A stretch of DNA of 64,000 bases, from contig CM077023.1 of assembly GCA_039090855.1 (NCBI GenBank), positions 83,799,127 to 83,863,126 of the forward strand, read 5' to 3'. The position numbers and the translations under genes were made by a program. This stretch comes from Macrothele yani (lineage: Eukaryota; Arthropoda; Arachnida; Araneae; Macrothelidae). A model generated the notes under the pieces. It saw only the letters and a list, made by a program, of their open reading frames with translations. It was not told the origin of the DNA and did not search any database. Position 1 is the stretch's first letter. Every line of letters begins with the position of its first letter. Positions 10,953 to 22,114 of this stretch are shown piece after piece.

Positions 10953-11546
10953 ATGGGCCATAGCATTTCTTTATGGCTCGGTGCATTATCCTGCTGGTAC
11001 CAACAAGACTCGGTTCCATAGTATTGCCACAGAGTTGGCAGGGCATAATTGTCCAGAATATCGAGGTAGACGTGCTGGTTAACAGGTTTGTCCACGATAA
11101 CCAATGGAACGGGCAGTGTACTCGTGCGTGGGTGTGGAAAACACCCACGCACGAGTACACTGCCAGCTCCAAACTTGACCGTGGGAACAGTGCACTGTGG
11201 TAAATAGCATTCCCCGGCTGCTGCCATACCCACACACGGCCGTCAGACTGAAGGATCGTGTATCTGGATTCATCAGTCCATAGGACCCGTTTCCATTGAT
11301 GTACGGTCCACGATAAATGTTCTTTACACCATGCTAAGCGACGAGTAGGATTCCGAGTGGAGATGAAAGGGTTATGAGCGGCCGCACGGTTTTCCATTCG
11401 TGGTATCCGTTCTTGTTATTCAGTACATCCAAAACAGTTGACTTGGGTATGTTTAAACGCCTCTCGGTTTCTCTTATGGACAACCCACTAATATAACACC
11501 CAACAATCTTTCCTTGTTCAAAGTCAGTCCTCTTGTGCAGCGACAT
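10154..11546 (-). pseudogene. Tc1-like transposase, family B copy 2
   Basis: Minus-strand fragments. The N-terminus (11546-11400) has MSLHKRTDFEQGKIVGCYIS and the helix-turn-helix ERRLNIPKSTVLDVLNN. It is then deleted into the middle segment (11397-10975) with NPFISTRNPTRRLAWCKEHL, the first catalytic block WTDESRYTI and the second, QQDNAPSHK. Here the second Asp is intact, unlike copy 1. The downstream coding sequence is cut by the inverted duplication at about 10968, and the final PDLNPIEHLWDEL block lies beyond it at about 10340-10300. It cannot encode a functional enzyme. Confidence 0.85.
11112..11164. repeat. perfect 24-bp hairpin inside family B copy 2
   Basis: Arms 11112-11135 and 11141-11164 are exact inverted copies around a 5-base spacer GGAAA. 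The same position in copy 1 (about 2370-2416) has only one arm and no palindrome, so the second arm was added in this copy. Confidence 0.92.
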
Positions 11547-11702
11547 TTTCACTCAACCTTACTATGCGATATGATCGCCGTCAGCTGCAGGTTTATTTTT
11601 ATACCGTTTGTAGCTGTACCCCGCATCTTAACAACGCAGCGCATCTGTTCATTTGTTTTTGAAGGAGTGTCCGGTGACTTTTTTCAATATATTGTATATA
11701 TA

Positions 11703-12893
11703 CACTGAAGAGCAATTGAATTAGAGATACCTGTCTAGTAACGTGTAGCACCACCTTTCGTCCTGATGACGGCGGCGATTCGTCTCGGCATGGACTCGAC
11801 AAGATACCGGAAGCGTTGGGAAGCCATACGGATCCACGACCTCTGAGCAAGCTCCCACAGTTCACGAAGATTTGTTGGAGGGAGGTCAGAGCCTCGAACA
11901 TCTCTCTCGATGGCATCCCAAATGTGCTCAATGGGATTGAGGTCAGGTGACCTAGCTGGCCAAGGAAGCGAGGTTACGTCGGTGGAGTGTTCATCCAACC
12001 ATTCGGATACAATTCGGGAGCGATGGCACGGTGCATTGTCTTGTTGCAGGATGAGGTTCCCAGTGGGAGGTTGAAGACGGACAAACGGGAGCAAATGGTT
12101 GTCTAGGATATGCCGGTAACGTTGACCTGTGAGGGACGATGTCACACGTACCAGGGGTCCCATTGCAGTCCACGTAAACAGCCCCCAGACGAGAATGCCA
12201 CCCCCACCAGCTTGAAGAGTACCCTACGGGCAAGAAGGATCCATCTCTTTATGTGGTTTGCGCCGTACTCGTATCCTGCCATCCGCACGTACTGCAACGT
12301 GAATCTCGACTCATCAGTCCAGGCAACATTTTTCCACACGTCTAGGGTCCAGTGGCGATGTTTCCGCGCCCATGCTAATCTTTGCACCCTGTGATGTGCG
12401 GTCAGCAGCGGTACCCTCGTGGGACGATGGCTCCTGTACCCCATAGCGAGAAGATGGTTCAGGATGGTGTGGCTGCTTACACGTTTTTGTGCACCAGCGT
12501 TAAATTTCTGAGTGATTTTTTGCGCTGTGGCCCGTCTATCCGCTGTTACAATGCGAGCTAGCCGACAATGACCCCGCTCATCCACACGCTGTTGTCCACG
12601 GCAATTGGCCCTTGCAGGGATAGTTTTACCGGATTCGATGTACGCACCATGCACCCGTGACACAGTGGCTCGTGAAACTCCCAGTGACTTTCATTCGTCG
12701 GGCCCCGACAATTTTCCCACGATCAAATGCACTTAATCTTACCCATACTGCGTCCGACTCTTACTGATTTCCGTCGCATCACTCCTTATATTGTCAGATC
12801 TCTGCATACGTCATGTCGTTTCCGTTTACAGGGCCGCCCACATCGCTACATTTGCGTAACGCCAGCTTTCTCTAATTCAATTGCTCTTCAGTG
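11703..12893 (-). mobile_element. Tc1-like DNA transposon, family C copy 1
   Basis: The 1191-bp element has terminal inverted repeats CACTGAAGAGCAATTGAATT and its inverse, flanked by TA. It abuts family B through TATATATA (11695-11702) and the deleted mariner through TATA (12894-12897). A second copy lies at 61175-62386 in the opposite orientation. Confidence 0.95.
11735..12663 (-). pseudogene. Tc1-like DD34E transposase, family C copy 1
   Basis: Two long frames on the minus strand. Frame 1 (12663-12142) covers the DNA-binding domain (TIPARANCRGQQ, then HTILNHLLAMGYRSHRPT) and the first catalytic block NVAWTDESRFTL. A frameshift near 12230 moves the frame to 12163-11735, which has GPLVRVTSSLTGQRYRHIL, the second block QQDNAPCHRSRIV, the third block SPDLNPIEHIWDAIERDV, and the C-terminus SMPRRIAAVIRTKGGATRY. 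Asp and Glu of blocks 2 and 3 are intact with 34-residue spacing. A deletion near 12685-12695 removes part of the N-terminal helix that copy 2 keeps (GHSISEVVQALGFSRATV). It is the best preserved Tc1 catalytic domain in the window, yet still frameshifted. Confidence 0.92.
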
Positions 12894-12897
12894 TATA

Positions 12898-13511
12898 GTG
12901 AGGGTGAGTCGAAAGTTTTGCAATATTTGCGTAAACGCATGTGCTGCGGTGGGTATCGTCATGTGTTTAAACTAGTTCAAGCCGCGCACTGCAGTATGTC
13001 GAAAGGGATATGAAGTAGTAGTCGTTGCTGTGAAAAGCACTGCATGTCGTCGTTCTGTCTGTGGTTGGAACGCCTAAAAGGTGTACAGTCACAATCGGCT
13101 AATTAGGGAACCCTTGCTTTACAAGTTTGAACTCGTCCATAACGCTGCTCAAGCAATACGAAACATTTGCAAACAACCCGGGTAAAACTACAGGAATTTG
13201 AGGGCATCGAACTGTTGCCTCACCCAGCATATAGTTCGGATCTTTCCCCATCAGATTCGGTCTATGGCCCACTTCCTTCGTGGGTGGCCTTTCAGCAACC
13301 AGGAAGAGGTGGCAGCTGGGGTGAAGGAGTTCTTCGCCTCCAAGGACAAGAACTGTTACCGCCGCGGAATCGAGGAACTATAGCAGACAGATGGCTAAAG
13401 ACTGTGCAGCACGATGGCCTGTACTATGAATGTAGTCAGCTTTCGTCGTAAATGTACGTTTGAAGATATAAAGTGATCTAAATATTGCAAAACTTTTCGA
13501 CTCACCCTCTG
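12898..13511 (+). mobile_element. internally deleted mariner
   Basis: About 614 bp with inverted ends around AGGGTGAGTCGAAAGTTTTG (left) and the inverse ending CTTTTCGACTCACCCT (right). It is flanked by TATA on the left and TATATA on the right. Half the length of a standard mariner. It is the fourth member of the end-to-end cluster starting at 8864. Confidence 0.9.
13100..13451 (+). pseudogene. mariner transposase, N- and C-terminal ends only
   Basis: A short N-terminal stretch (about 13110-13180, FELVHNAAQAIRNICK) resembles the start of mariner transposases. It is joined almost directly to the C-terminal third (LQEFEGIELLPHPAYS, then SDLSPSD, then a frameshifted region ending RWLKTVQHDGLYYE). 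The whole catalytic centre except the last Asp is deleted, with the breakpoint near 13180. A small frameshift separates SDLSPSD from the tail. Confidence 0.85.
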
Positions 13512-13901
13512 TATATACAGTGGGAGTGATTGTTCGTGTTATGAATAACATTCTTTTGATAATTCAAAGAATTTATTTTGATAATTTGAAAACAAGAGGA
13601 AAAGCCCTTGCCTGATTCCGGTGTTAGTGTCTTTAAGGAAGGGAGTTTCTTCTTCTTTTCCAAGCAAAGAATAAGCACAAGATTAATGTTTTGACGAAGC
13701 CGTGAAACTTCTCTCGTTACCATTCCGCCAAACGAAAATGTCAGCGAGTGTCCTAGAGTTGTTTTCAGTTATTGAGCTGCATCGCGCGGTCTAAAGCAAT
13801 AAGCAATTTTTAGATCTTCCTGGAATGAGACAGATGATATGTTGTTGTTCAGCGTATCTGATTGGTTATATACATCCGTGATTATTGCACCATCCAGTAC
13901 A
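13512..13901. other. intergenic gap
   Basis: Unique-looking sequence between the transposon cluster and a SINE. No gene recognised. Confidence 0.55.
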
Positions 13902-13912
13902 CAGAGAAGTGT

Positions 13913-14151
13913 TTTTCTTTTTTTTTTTCTGTTTTTTTTTTTGATTGAAGGTTTAATGCCCACAGTGAGCAACTCAATGGGCTATAAGTAGTCGTCCGTC
14001 CCTAATTTAGAGTCACTGGCTCCAGGGAAGGGAGAGATCCAGTGCCGTAAGACAAACACAGCATCTATGCCTTACCGGGATTTGAACCCGGATCCTTCTC
14101 GGACGAATGATCATAAGACATCGCTTAGACCACTACGCCACCGGGGCGGCC
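13913..14151 (-). mobile_element. tRNA-derived SINE, family 1 (copy 1)
   Basis: Read on the minus strand it starts GCCGCCCCGGTGGCGTAG, has a Pol III A box (TGGCGTAGTGG) and B box (GGTTCAAATCC) in a tRNA-like T-arm, a unique body, and a poly(A) tail (poly(T) at 13913-13942 on +). The direct repeat CAGAGAAGTGT flanks it (13902-13912 and 14152-14162), a classic target-site duplication. Confidence 0.95.
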
Positions 14152-14541
14152 CAGAGAAGTGTAAAAGTATGTAAAATGCCCATTTTTTTTTCCTTTATTT
14201 TCTTTTTCACTCAGGATGGAAAACAAATGGAAATTCATTAATTTGCCCACTCACAAAAACAGAAATATTTATTTCTTAGGGGCACAAATTGGTTGCTATG
14301 AGTGCTCATACATTCTTGGAGACTGTGTGTTACACTAAGATGAAACATATTTTTTTACAGCGATCGTTGTTTGCGTCCAGTTCTTGGGAATGCATGAGTG
14401 ACGAAGTATTTTAGACCATCAATGGTACCAGGTTGCCTTGCATACTATTTGCTTTTGGAAAAATTCTTGATTAAGTAACTCTCCACATTTCAGTAACCAT
14501 TTGGGTTGATCAATAGCCATATTCTTAGCCACCACACTATG

Positions 14542-15500
14542 TTACCCGTCTGCACAGAGAAAAGGAAGAAACCGTTGTAAATCTACTGCTGGATGAAGGT
14601 TTCCCAAAGTTCCTTCCACAACTGTTTGTCTAGAGCCAGTCTTCTCCATGTCACTCCAGTATGGTTTCAAATTGTATTCATCCAACGGTTTTCGTGGTCT
14701 TCTCCTGGGAATCTTTCTGTCCTTCGGTGTACATTCTAATATGTATTTCATTTGTCAAACAATTATCAGTTCTTTTAGCAAAATGTCCAAATCACTGCCA
14801 TTTCAAGGATATTTCTTCGATCATGATGTCTTCCACTCTTTCTTGACCTTTTCTTGATCCATGGGTTCCTTTTCCTAACTTTCTTGGTTACACGAAGTAT
14901 GCATTTCTCCATGCTTGTTTCAGTTGTGTGACGTATATTCTAAATTAACTTTCCTTTTTAGTTTCTTTTCCTATGTAAATCTTGAGTTTATTCTGTTATT
15001 CTTCACTCTTAACGTGAGATCTTTTCTCTCAAACGAATACGTTTGGCAACAATTGAAGTTGAATGCCTGAGGTTTGATAAGAACAAGAGATAAAAACGAC
15101 GACTGATCTATTACAGAGAGAGCGTTGTAAGAGAGAGCGTTGGGTTGTAAACTGATTATTGATAGGAGTGTTGTGATAATGTGTGGTGTGTGGAGCGTTC
15201 CCTACAATATGCTATGTTACGATGTGTGTGCGACATCCTGAATAAAGCATCTTTTTCCGTAAGTGTGACTTCTGTTGTTTACATGTTTCGTCTGGCCGTT
15301 AAGGTTTCTTTCATTTAGGAACTTTTTCTTAGTATGTTGATGTGTTAAAACAGCGTAGAAGTAAGACAAGACTTTTATGCTATAGTTGTTCATGGCCTGT
15401 GCAAGATTCTTTTTTTTTTTTTTTTTTTTAGCTAAGGTCCAGGTGTCTGATTCATAAGTAAGAACTGGAAGGACGCACTGAATAAACATTTTTCATTTAA
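14542..15500 (-). pseudogene. RTE-like LINE reverse transcriptase tail, relic a
   Basis: Minus-strand fragments. At 15489-15400 the frame reads FIQCVLPVLTYESDTWTLA, matching the post-RT motif of RTE-type endonuclease/reverse transcriptases (usually NQCVLPVLTYGAETWTL). At 14751-14600 a further piece, PKDRKIPRRRPRKPL, matches the C-terminal PRDRKRPRGRP motif. A poly(T) run at 15410-15430 interrupts it. The catalytic RT core is absent. Clade assignment is from motif memory. Confidence 0.6.
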
Positions 15501-15501
15501 G

Positions 15502-15502
<1 letters not shown>

Positions 15503-15564
<62 letters not shown>
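15503..15564. repeat. (TATC)n microsatellite
   Basis: About 15 uninterrupted TATC units immediately next to RTE relic a. This is the usual position of a 3' or internal microsatellite. Confidence 0.97.
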
Positions 15565-15717
15565 GTATGACCCAGGAAATTCCTAACAAGAGTAAAGAAC
15601 AGGAATTAAAACATGAACGTGCAGAAATGCAGAAAATAAAATTGATGTTCAATGCTTTTACCAGAACTGAGATGATTTAGAGACTGATGGGGGAGGAGGT
15701 AACTGACCACCACCTAC

Positions 15718-15996
15718 CCTTTTCGAAAGTTTGTGGTAGGTTGCACCAAAAAGTGTTGCTACACCACTGCACCACATTTTGCGATCAAGGTTTTGGTGCG
15801 TGGTGCATGAAATAGACAAATACATGATGCAATGAGTGCAACTTCACGCCAGTCAAATGGGCACTATAACATGCTGAACAACTGCATCATGTTTTTGTGT
15901 ATTTCATGCTGTACATAATGGTTTACCTTAGCTCCAAACGATGGTGCAGCTGGTGTATCAACACTTTTTGCTACAACCTACTGCAAAATTTTTAAC
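15718..15996. mobile_element. palindromic MITE, copy 1
   Basis: About 275 bp whose ends are inverted: GTAGGTTGCACCAAAAAGTG on the left and the inverse ...TTTTTGCTACAACCTACTGC...TTTTTAAC on the right. The interior is repetitive with GGTGCA/TGCACC and GCATCATG motifs. Related copies are at 31668-31895 and 45857-46130. There is no coding capacity. Confidence 0.85.
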
Positions 15997-16149
15997 TGGG
16001 CTCATCTACCTTGGACACCAGATATCTAGCTAGCCCCACATCTAAGAAGAAATTGACAGGTGTTGAAATCTTGGCTGCAGCGCAGTGTGCATTGTAGCAG
16101 CACAATTTTCAAGAGCGATTCACCATTGTGTTTTAAAAGTAAAGAAGTG

Positions 16150-16575
16150 TTTAATTAATGCATCCCTCCAGTTCTTACTAATGGATCAGAGATATGGGCC
16201 TAAATAAAAAAAAGACATATGGAAGCTGCAGAAAATTCAAAGGAGTGTAGAGGCATGCATGTTTGGCGTAACTAAGAAAAATAGTAAAACGAACTCATGG
16301 ATTTGGGAAATGGCAAGAGTCGATGCCATCGTGATCAAAGTAATGGTCCTCCAATGGCATAGGGCTAGAGACATTGCCACAAGAATTGTCCACCGCTATT
16401 GGACAGCTGAAATATTGGACAGTGGGATTGAAAAAGACCCAGAATAAGACCACATGGGAGATGGGCGAATGGCATTCTAAAGCATGAAGGATTTATATTG
16501 AAGAGAATGGCTCAGGGCAGGGTTGTGAAAGTGAATTGGGGAGACCTTCATACAGCAGTGGATTTATAATGGTTG
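16150..16575 (+). pseudogene. RTE-like LINE C-terminal tail, relic b
   Basis: The plus-strand frames read CIPPVLTNGSEIWA, then ECMFGVTKKNSKTNSWIWEM and LQWHRARDIATRI, and finally FIQQWIYNG. They match the ordered C-terminal motifs of RTE-like LINE proteins (VLTYGAETWTL, MLGVSLRDR, WAGHVARR, YIQQWIDNG). There are several stops and frameshifts. No reverse transcriptase core is present, so this is a fragment. Confidence 0.75.
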
Positions 16576-16576
16576 G

Positions 16577-17149
16577 TGATGTTGATTTATATGCATGTTT
16601 ATTTATTTATAGCATTATCAGAGAAACTCATTGATCTTTCCTTTTCATATTAAGAGAAACTCACTGATCTCTTCTTTTCAGAAAACAGCGACATAGACGT
16701 ATCTCTTTGTGGTAAGATGACCAAAATCGGGTTACTATACTTCAGATTGATGGACTTATGTGAAAATAATAATCTACGAATAGAAGATAAATTTTAATTA
16801 AATACTTTCAGAATATTATCAAATGGTCTCTATGTTAAAAGATAGCAAATGAAAATAAATAAATAATCTTAGCTATGGCATAACTAGCATGTTTCATTAA
16901 ACAGGTAGAAATTAATGGACAAATTAAGTCAATTCAGAGGCGTTCGGCCTACATTCGATTATTATTCCATTCGTCTAGTCGGTTTTGAACAACTTTTCTA
17001 ATTTTTCTGGTCATGATATTTTATTTTTTTCAACTGTACCTCACGACCAGTGGAGTTTCTCACTGAAATTTTGAGCTTCCTTTAGTGATATTTCAAAATT
17101 TCTTTTCATATACGTTTGTTTCTCTTTTTAAAAGTGCACATTTTAGTAA
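16577..17149. other. AT-rich intergenic gap
   Basis: Low-complexity AT-rich sequence up to the candidate target site of the LINE insertion. Nothing coding recognised. Confidence 0.6.
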
Positions 17150-17159
17150 ATGTACCAAT
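17150..17159. repeat. candidate target-site duplication of the LINE (left)
   Basis: ATGTACCAAT here versus ACGTACTAAT at 24147-24156 just outside the other end. The two differ by two C/T transitions. The pair flanks the 6987-bp interval 17160-24146. Confidence 0.6.
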
Positions 17160-17238
17160 GTGAAAATCCTCCAAATACGTGGCGTCAGTGAATAAACAAA
17201 GGCATCGCTCTTACCACGTTTTAGCAACACACAGCAAC
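17160..17238. repeat. 79-bp direct repeat, 3' copy
   Basis: Matches 24068-24146 in the same orientation with about three mismatches. Both copies end on the element's 3' side in GGATTTTCAC (minus strand). Confidence 0.93.
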
Positions 17239-17254
17239 CGAAAAATTGTTATTC

Positions 17255-17330
17255 GACCACTGCTGGGGAAACGAACCCCAGATTTATCGATATCCAGCCG
17301 AGCGCGTTAGCCTTATACCACAGTGGCCAA
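17255..17330 (-). other. tRNA-like module (SINE head) at the LINE 3' end
   Basis: On the minus strand an A-box-like TGGTATAAGGCTAACGCG is followed 30 bases later by a T-arm TGGGG-TTCGTTT-CCCCA, with a 7-bp acceptor-like pairing CCACTGT/GCAGTGG. The D and anticodon arms fold poorly and the T loop lacks the conserved A. It is therefore a tRNA-derived SINE head rather than a working tRNA gene. TTTTT follows it. Confidence 0.65.
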
Positions 17331-18415
17331 CAATCCCCGGCGCTATGTGTGTTTTCCTGTCAGCTTCTGACATCATAAATCCATAAGATGTGCTTAGCTA
17401 CCGAGACGTCTCCATCTGGTGAGCATTAACGGCACTGGCTATATATTAATTATAGCAATTATTTCAAAATATACTTTATTGGCAAAAACATAAAGGAATA
17501 CAGGCGTACCACATATGGCAAAATAAACAACAAAACAATGAGCGATACTGATGAAATTTTACAGGTGAATGTGATACGGCAGTCAACTAAGGATGACAAA
17601 ATGTTAAAATCACTAATAAGGAACAATACATGCTTGAGGAAGATGTTGCACAAGCAATAGTAATGATTTGGATATTACAGCATGCGATGACTTGCACAGT
17701 GAGAGCAGAGCACAAAACAACAGGTAAATATATTTACAAGAATATGGCTGTACAACGCAGTGCACAAAAAGAAGGGAACATGTAAAACACAACAAAAGCA
17801 TATACTACGATAAAGGTACAGAAGTTCCCACAATCGAGGAAACCACACGATATGTGACAAAAACATGATGAGTATTACAGAACATAGTGGAAACTTGGGC
17901 AAACTCCCCACATGAAACACAAGGATACACAAAATACAAACAGCAAGCCGTGCAGTATTGCATCGGTCCAAAAAAACAATGACTTGGGTCGAGCAAGAAA
18001 TTCAAGAATTTGTATACAAAATCATAGGTACGAACAGAAAACCTTCTGCCGTGCAAGACAAAACACAATTGAAACAACACAAAACAAAAAGAGACATAGA
18101 TACCCGTGGCAGTACAAGTCGAACACCCAGAGATATCAAACACCACACGCTCCGGTGCAAAAGGTAACATGAAAAAAACATCAAGGGTCCAAGAGTCTAC
18201 TAGCCTTGAACACAAACAAAATCTTAAAGCCCAGAAGGCACAGGTACAATAAACAAGACATCAAAGAATGTGAAAAAAAAATGCACAAGATCTCAACCGA
18301 TGCATTCAGTAGGTCGAAGCTGGGAAAAACAAACCAATCAGAAGGAAAGACCAATGGAAGATCCAGTGATTTTAAACCATCCGGTCCCTTGCTCCCAGGT
18401 AGACCGGAAAGAGGC

Positions 18416-21400
18416 TTAAGATTGAGGGGTGGAAGCAGCGAAGTTCTCCAGGCGTAGTCGAGACACGATGCGATTCCTAAAAATCGACCGTAAGGCCGCG
18501 CCAGCAGAGAGAATACTAGGTGTGGTAGCAGGAGAGCGGAGAGATTGATGATAAAGAAAAACGACATGTTTGACAAGTACAAAGAGATAGGCACAGGCAT
18601 CCGGCAAAATAGCCGGGGGATGTTTGGTAAGCAATAGCCACTCGTACGCTTGAAAAGGGATGTCTCTGGAGCAAATGGTGCCTACAAGACGAAAGGCAGT
18701 ACTGAGAAGTGGAAGGAGAACGGGACAGTGATAGTAGACATGAGGAACATCACCTTCAACACCACAAAAGCAGCAGATAGAAGTAGAAGAAATAGACATA
18801 TGAAAGAGAGAAGTAGGAACAGGAAGGCGGCGGTGAAGAAACCGCCAGTGGATGTTTCGCTCTAACGGGGTAGAAAGGGGAGAGAAAGAGGCAGACCAGA
18901 TAGGCAGCAGAAGAGAAGGAGAAGCATCAGGAAGACCATGCGGAAAAGTGAGGGGCGCACGGAGGAGCGCATAGATAGAGGCAGTGGAAAAAGAAGAAAT
19001 GGGGGCAACAGAGTCCCGAAAGGGAAGAAAGAAAGGAAGAGAGAGGCTCGGTCCAGAGACAGAAATAAGGCCAGTGTCAGAAACCAGAAGTGGGAAGAGG
19101 GTCATACTCCTCTTCCAAGGTGGAAGAAGGGTCAGGGAAAAGAGAAGAGAGAGGTTTCCAGGTCAAATCGGAAGTTAATAAAGCTTCGACAGTGAGAATT
19201 CCTGAGCGGAACCAAGGGGGGAAATAAAAGTATGGTTGATCGGGTGGATGAATCTGAGTGGAAAAGAAAAGAGGTTCTGCAAGCAGGTCCAGGGTGGTAG
19301 AGGGAGGAGCGCGGAGTAGCGGGAGAGAATGAAATACCGCTAGAGCGTCGATAAGAAGTGGTGGGAGGCGTTTAGAAGTAGAAGGAGATGAATCCATCCG
19401 AAGAAAAAGGAGGAAAGTGAAGGATGGATCATGAAGAGAAATAAGAGTATTCAGGGTAGAAGAAAGTGCAGGGGAGGGCGAAAGGAGAAGACGAATGAAG
19501 GAGACGATTTGGGGAGCTCGATAATATGTTCTGACATCCGGGAAATGAAAACCACCAAATGATGTTGGCAGAGAAAGCGTGGCAGCAGAAATCCAATGTC
19601 TAGATGACCATATCACTGAAGTGAAAATACTTTGATGGCAGAGAAATGATGCGATTTAAAGGCACAGGAATCCCAGGGATAGAAGCATTGTGAGAGAAGA
19701 TATCGATGAACAATTTGAGCACGTTGAAAGTAAGAGGAAAAGGAAAACGTAAATCGCCAAAAAAACAGCCGTGCGATGAAGTCGTGGGCGGAGAGCTTGC
19801 CAAGTGACGTTGCTTGCGGTAAAGGAATGTCCAAAATGAGCTCCAAGAAATTTTTGGGTCGAGGAGGACCACACTGCTCCAAACGGTGAGTCAGTGCGGC
19901 CTCTCCAAGAACCACACCACTGGCCAGCACTTTTCTGAATATTCAGGGCAGCACCAGAGAGAGCAGCATACTGTTCATAAGTGGCAAGAAGAGTATCAAA
20001 TTGGTCATCGCGGCGAAGACAAAAGGTAACATCATCTGCGTAAGCAGAGACAAGAAAACGGTGATGCCGAGTACTAGAGACAATCGGTCCTACCGCAGGT
20101 AAGAGAGACGCCCGACTTGCAATCAAAAAGGGCTCAAAGGCGAGAGCAAAGAGTTGTCCTGATAATGGACAACCTTGTCTGATGCCAGATCGAAAAGGAA
20201 TCGGGGCCGTCAAAAATGTGGCCGTCCGAACGTGCAAATGGGCGCCCTCGGTAGAGGCTAAGGATGAGAGAAACAAAAGCGGGAGGAAAATCAAAGTGTG
20301 TTAATACGGCAGAAAGGTAAGTGCGAGAGACGTTATCAAAAGCTGATTTCTGGTCAAGATTAAACAAAGCTAGGCGTTCGGAATGTTTTAATGCAAGAAA
20401 GGAAAGGTTATGAAGAAAGGAGATATTGTTAGAAATAGAACGACCAGGCACGGTATATGTCTGGTCGGGGGATATGAGGAACGGAAGAACAGAATTTAGG
20501 CGGCGAGAAAGGAGTTTAGTAAAGAATTTGTAATCCAGGTTAAGAATGGAGATGGGGCGCCAATTCGACAAGTCCAGAACGTCACCCTTCTTCGGCAGGA
20601 GGATGACATGTGCAACTGTGAATTCCGGCGGAAGCGCAGGAGAAGAAAGAGCACACGAAAAAGCGGCAGAGAGAAGAGGCAGGAGTGACGGAAGAAAGGC
20701 ACGATATAACGAGAGCGGGAGACCATCAGGTCCCGGGGAAGAGTGAAGATTGATGGAGGCAAAAGCCTCTCTCAATTCAGGCAAAGAACAATCAGCAATG
20801 AGAGGGGCGCAGAGAGAAGACGGGACCTGAGGGAGAGAAGAAAGAAAAGAGGAGGAAGAAAAAGAAGAACCCTGCGCAACCGCTCGGAACTTCTCCTGAA
20901 AGAAGTGACAAACATGAGAGCAGATGAGAGTTGTATTGCCAGTAACAGTGCTATCAGGCAATCGGAGATGTCTGATGGAAGATGACGTGGACTCCATCTT
21001 CGAAAGGACTCCGAAAGAATGCGTCGATGGTGAAATACATAGGAGCCGAAGACGACGGACTGCTTGCTGAGCAAACGGTTCGAGGCAGGCATGAAGTTCA
21101 TCACGGACGGAGGCATAATGCGGGTCAGACATTGGCGTCGCGGAGAGGAGTCCTCGTAGGTTACTCACCTCCATCGAGCGAGTGGTGGAAATAGTAAAGG
21201 AAAGTTGACGAACGAGCAAGAGAAGATCCCGTTTGACATCAAGCCACAAACACAACGCGCTTGGGGTCGTTGTGAGCAGCAGCTTTCGATCAGGAAGGAA
21301 CTTTTCAACTTCCTCGCAAAAGGAACGGTCTTGCAAGAGAGTGTCATCAAACGTCCAATGACGACGCGTAGATGAAGGTGTAGGAGAGACGCAAATTGAT

Positions 21401-22114
21401 AGTGAAGCGGCAGAATGGTCGGAAGAAACAGTAGGTGAATGTCGAGCAGCAGTGATACAGTGATAGCAGGGAGTAAGGAAGAAGAAGCATATATTCGGTC
21501 CAACCGCGCAGCAGTAGAACCGAACGTCGGCGGATTACACCACGTAAAGGAAATGGAATCAGGATTTAGCCGTCTGAAGGAATCGACAAGGTGAAAATCA
21601 TCAAGGAGCTGTGTCAGCTGTGAAACTAAATTCATGCGGTATTCGCCAAAAGACGAATTTCTGTCAAAAGAAGGCTGCAGCGTGCAGTTAAAATCCCCCC
21701 AAGAACGAAAAAATCCCCGGGAGGAATCGCTGCAATGGCTGCACAAATATTACTGAAAAGAGGAGCAACATATATTTCATCAGTGGGGATATATACATTA
21801 AAGATATGAAAAGTAACATTCTGCACACAAAAGGTAAAACACTGAAGAAAATCAAGGTGCAAATTTGTCACAGAAATGGAAGTCAGCTGAGTCAAAAATC
21901 GCTGACGCACACCTACAGCTATACCACCATACCGCGAGAGGCGATACGAGTGGTAAAAGGTGTATGGCCAGTGTCTCCATAGGTGAGTGGGAGTGTCACT
22001 AGAGCAGTCTGTTTCCTGGAGAAGGAGAATATCTCCACCAGCGGCAGAAATGTCCTCATAAACGAGAGAGTTCAACACTGGTGTCGCGAACCCGCGACAA
22101 TTCAAGGAAGTCAC
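18416..22114 (-). pseudogene. LINE ORF2: endonuclease and reverse transcriptase, frameshifted
   Basis: The frame starts where ORF1 ends: GTG at 22114 overlaps the ORF1 TGA in GTGA. Order: endonuclease (TSLNCRGFATPVLNS, DILLLQETD, then after a frameshift GDFNC and ARLDRIYAS, about 22114-21400); reverse transcriptase in 21336-20134 (HSSPGPDGLPLSLYR, LLPKKGDVLDLSNWRPIS, YTVPGRSISNN, DQKSAFDNVS); after another frameshift, 20294-19656 with IRQGCPLSGQLFALAFEP and the catalytic box AYADDVTF; a low-conservation connector; and a C-terminal zinc motif CCFCGVEGDVPHVYYHC (near 18740), ending TPQS at 18416. The total is about 1230 residues, normal for this group. At least four frameshifts break it. RT catalytic residues (D in AFD, and YADD) are still present, implying recent decay. 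It would act in target-primed reverse transcription in the nucleus. Confidence 0.92.

Larger units (their letters stand above)
10067..11694 (-). mobile_element. Tc1-like DNA transposon, family B copy 2, with internal inverted duplication
   Basis: The ends are inverted repeats CACTATATTGAC.AAAGTCACCGGACAC (left) and GTGTCCGGTGAC...CAATATATTG (right), flanked by TATATATA on each side (10059-10066 and 11695-11702). Removing about 560 bp of inverted duplication (10409-10968) leaves roughly 1.07 kb, the length expected for a slightly deleted Tc1 element. It is a second copy of the family seen at 1918-3132. Confidence 0.9.

Noticed and set aside
17805..18215. Long minus-strand open frame rich in Cys/Phe
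   Set aside because: Lies in the LINE 3' UTR after the ORF2 stop and lacks any domain.
18938..19195. Basic Arg/Lys/Glu-rich plus-strand frames at 18-21 kb
   Set aside because: They are antisense to LINE ORF2, whose minus-strand coding is well supported.
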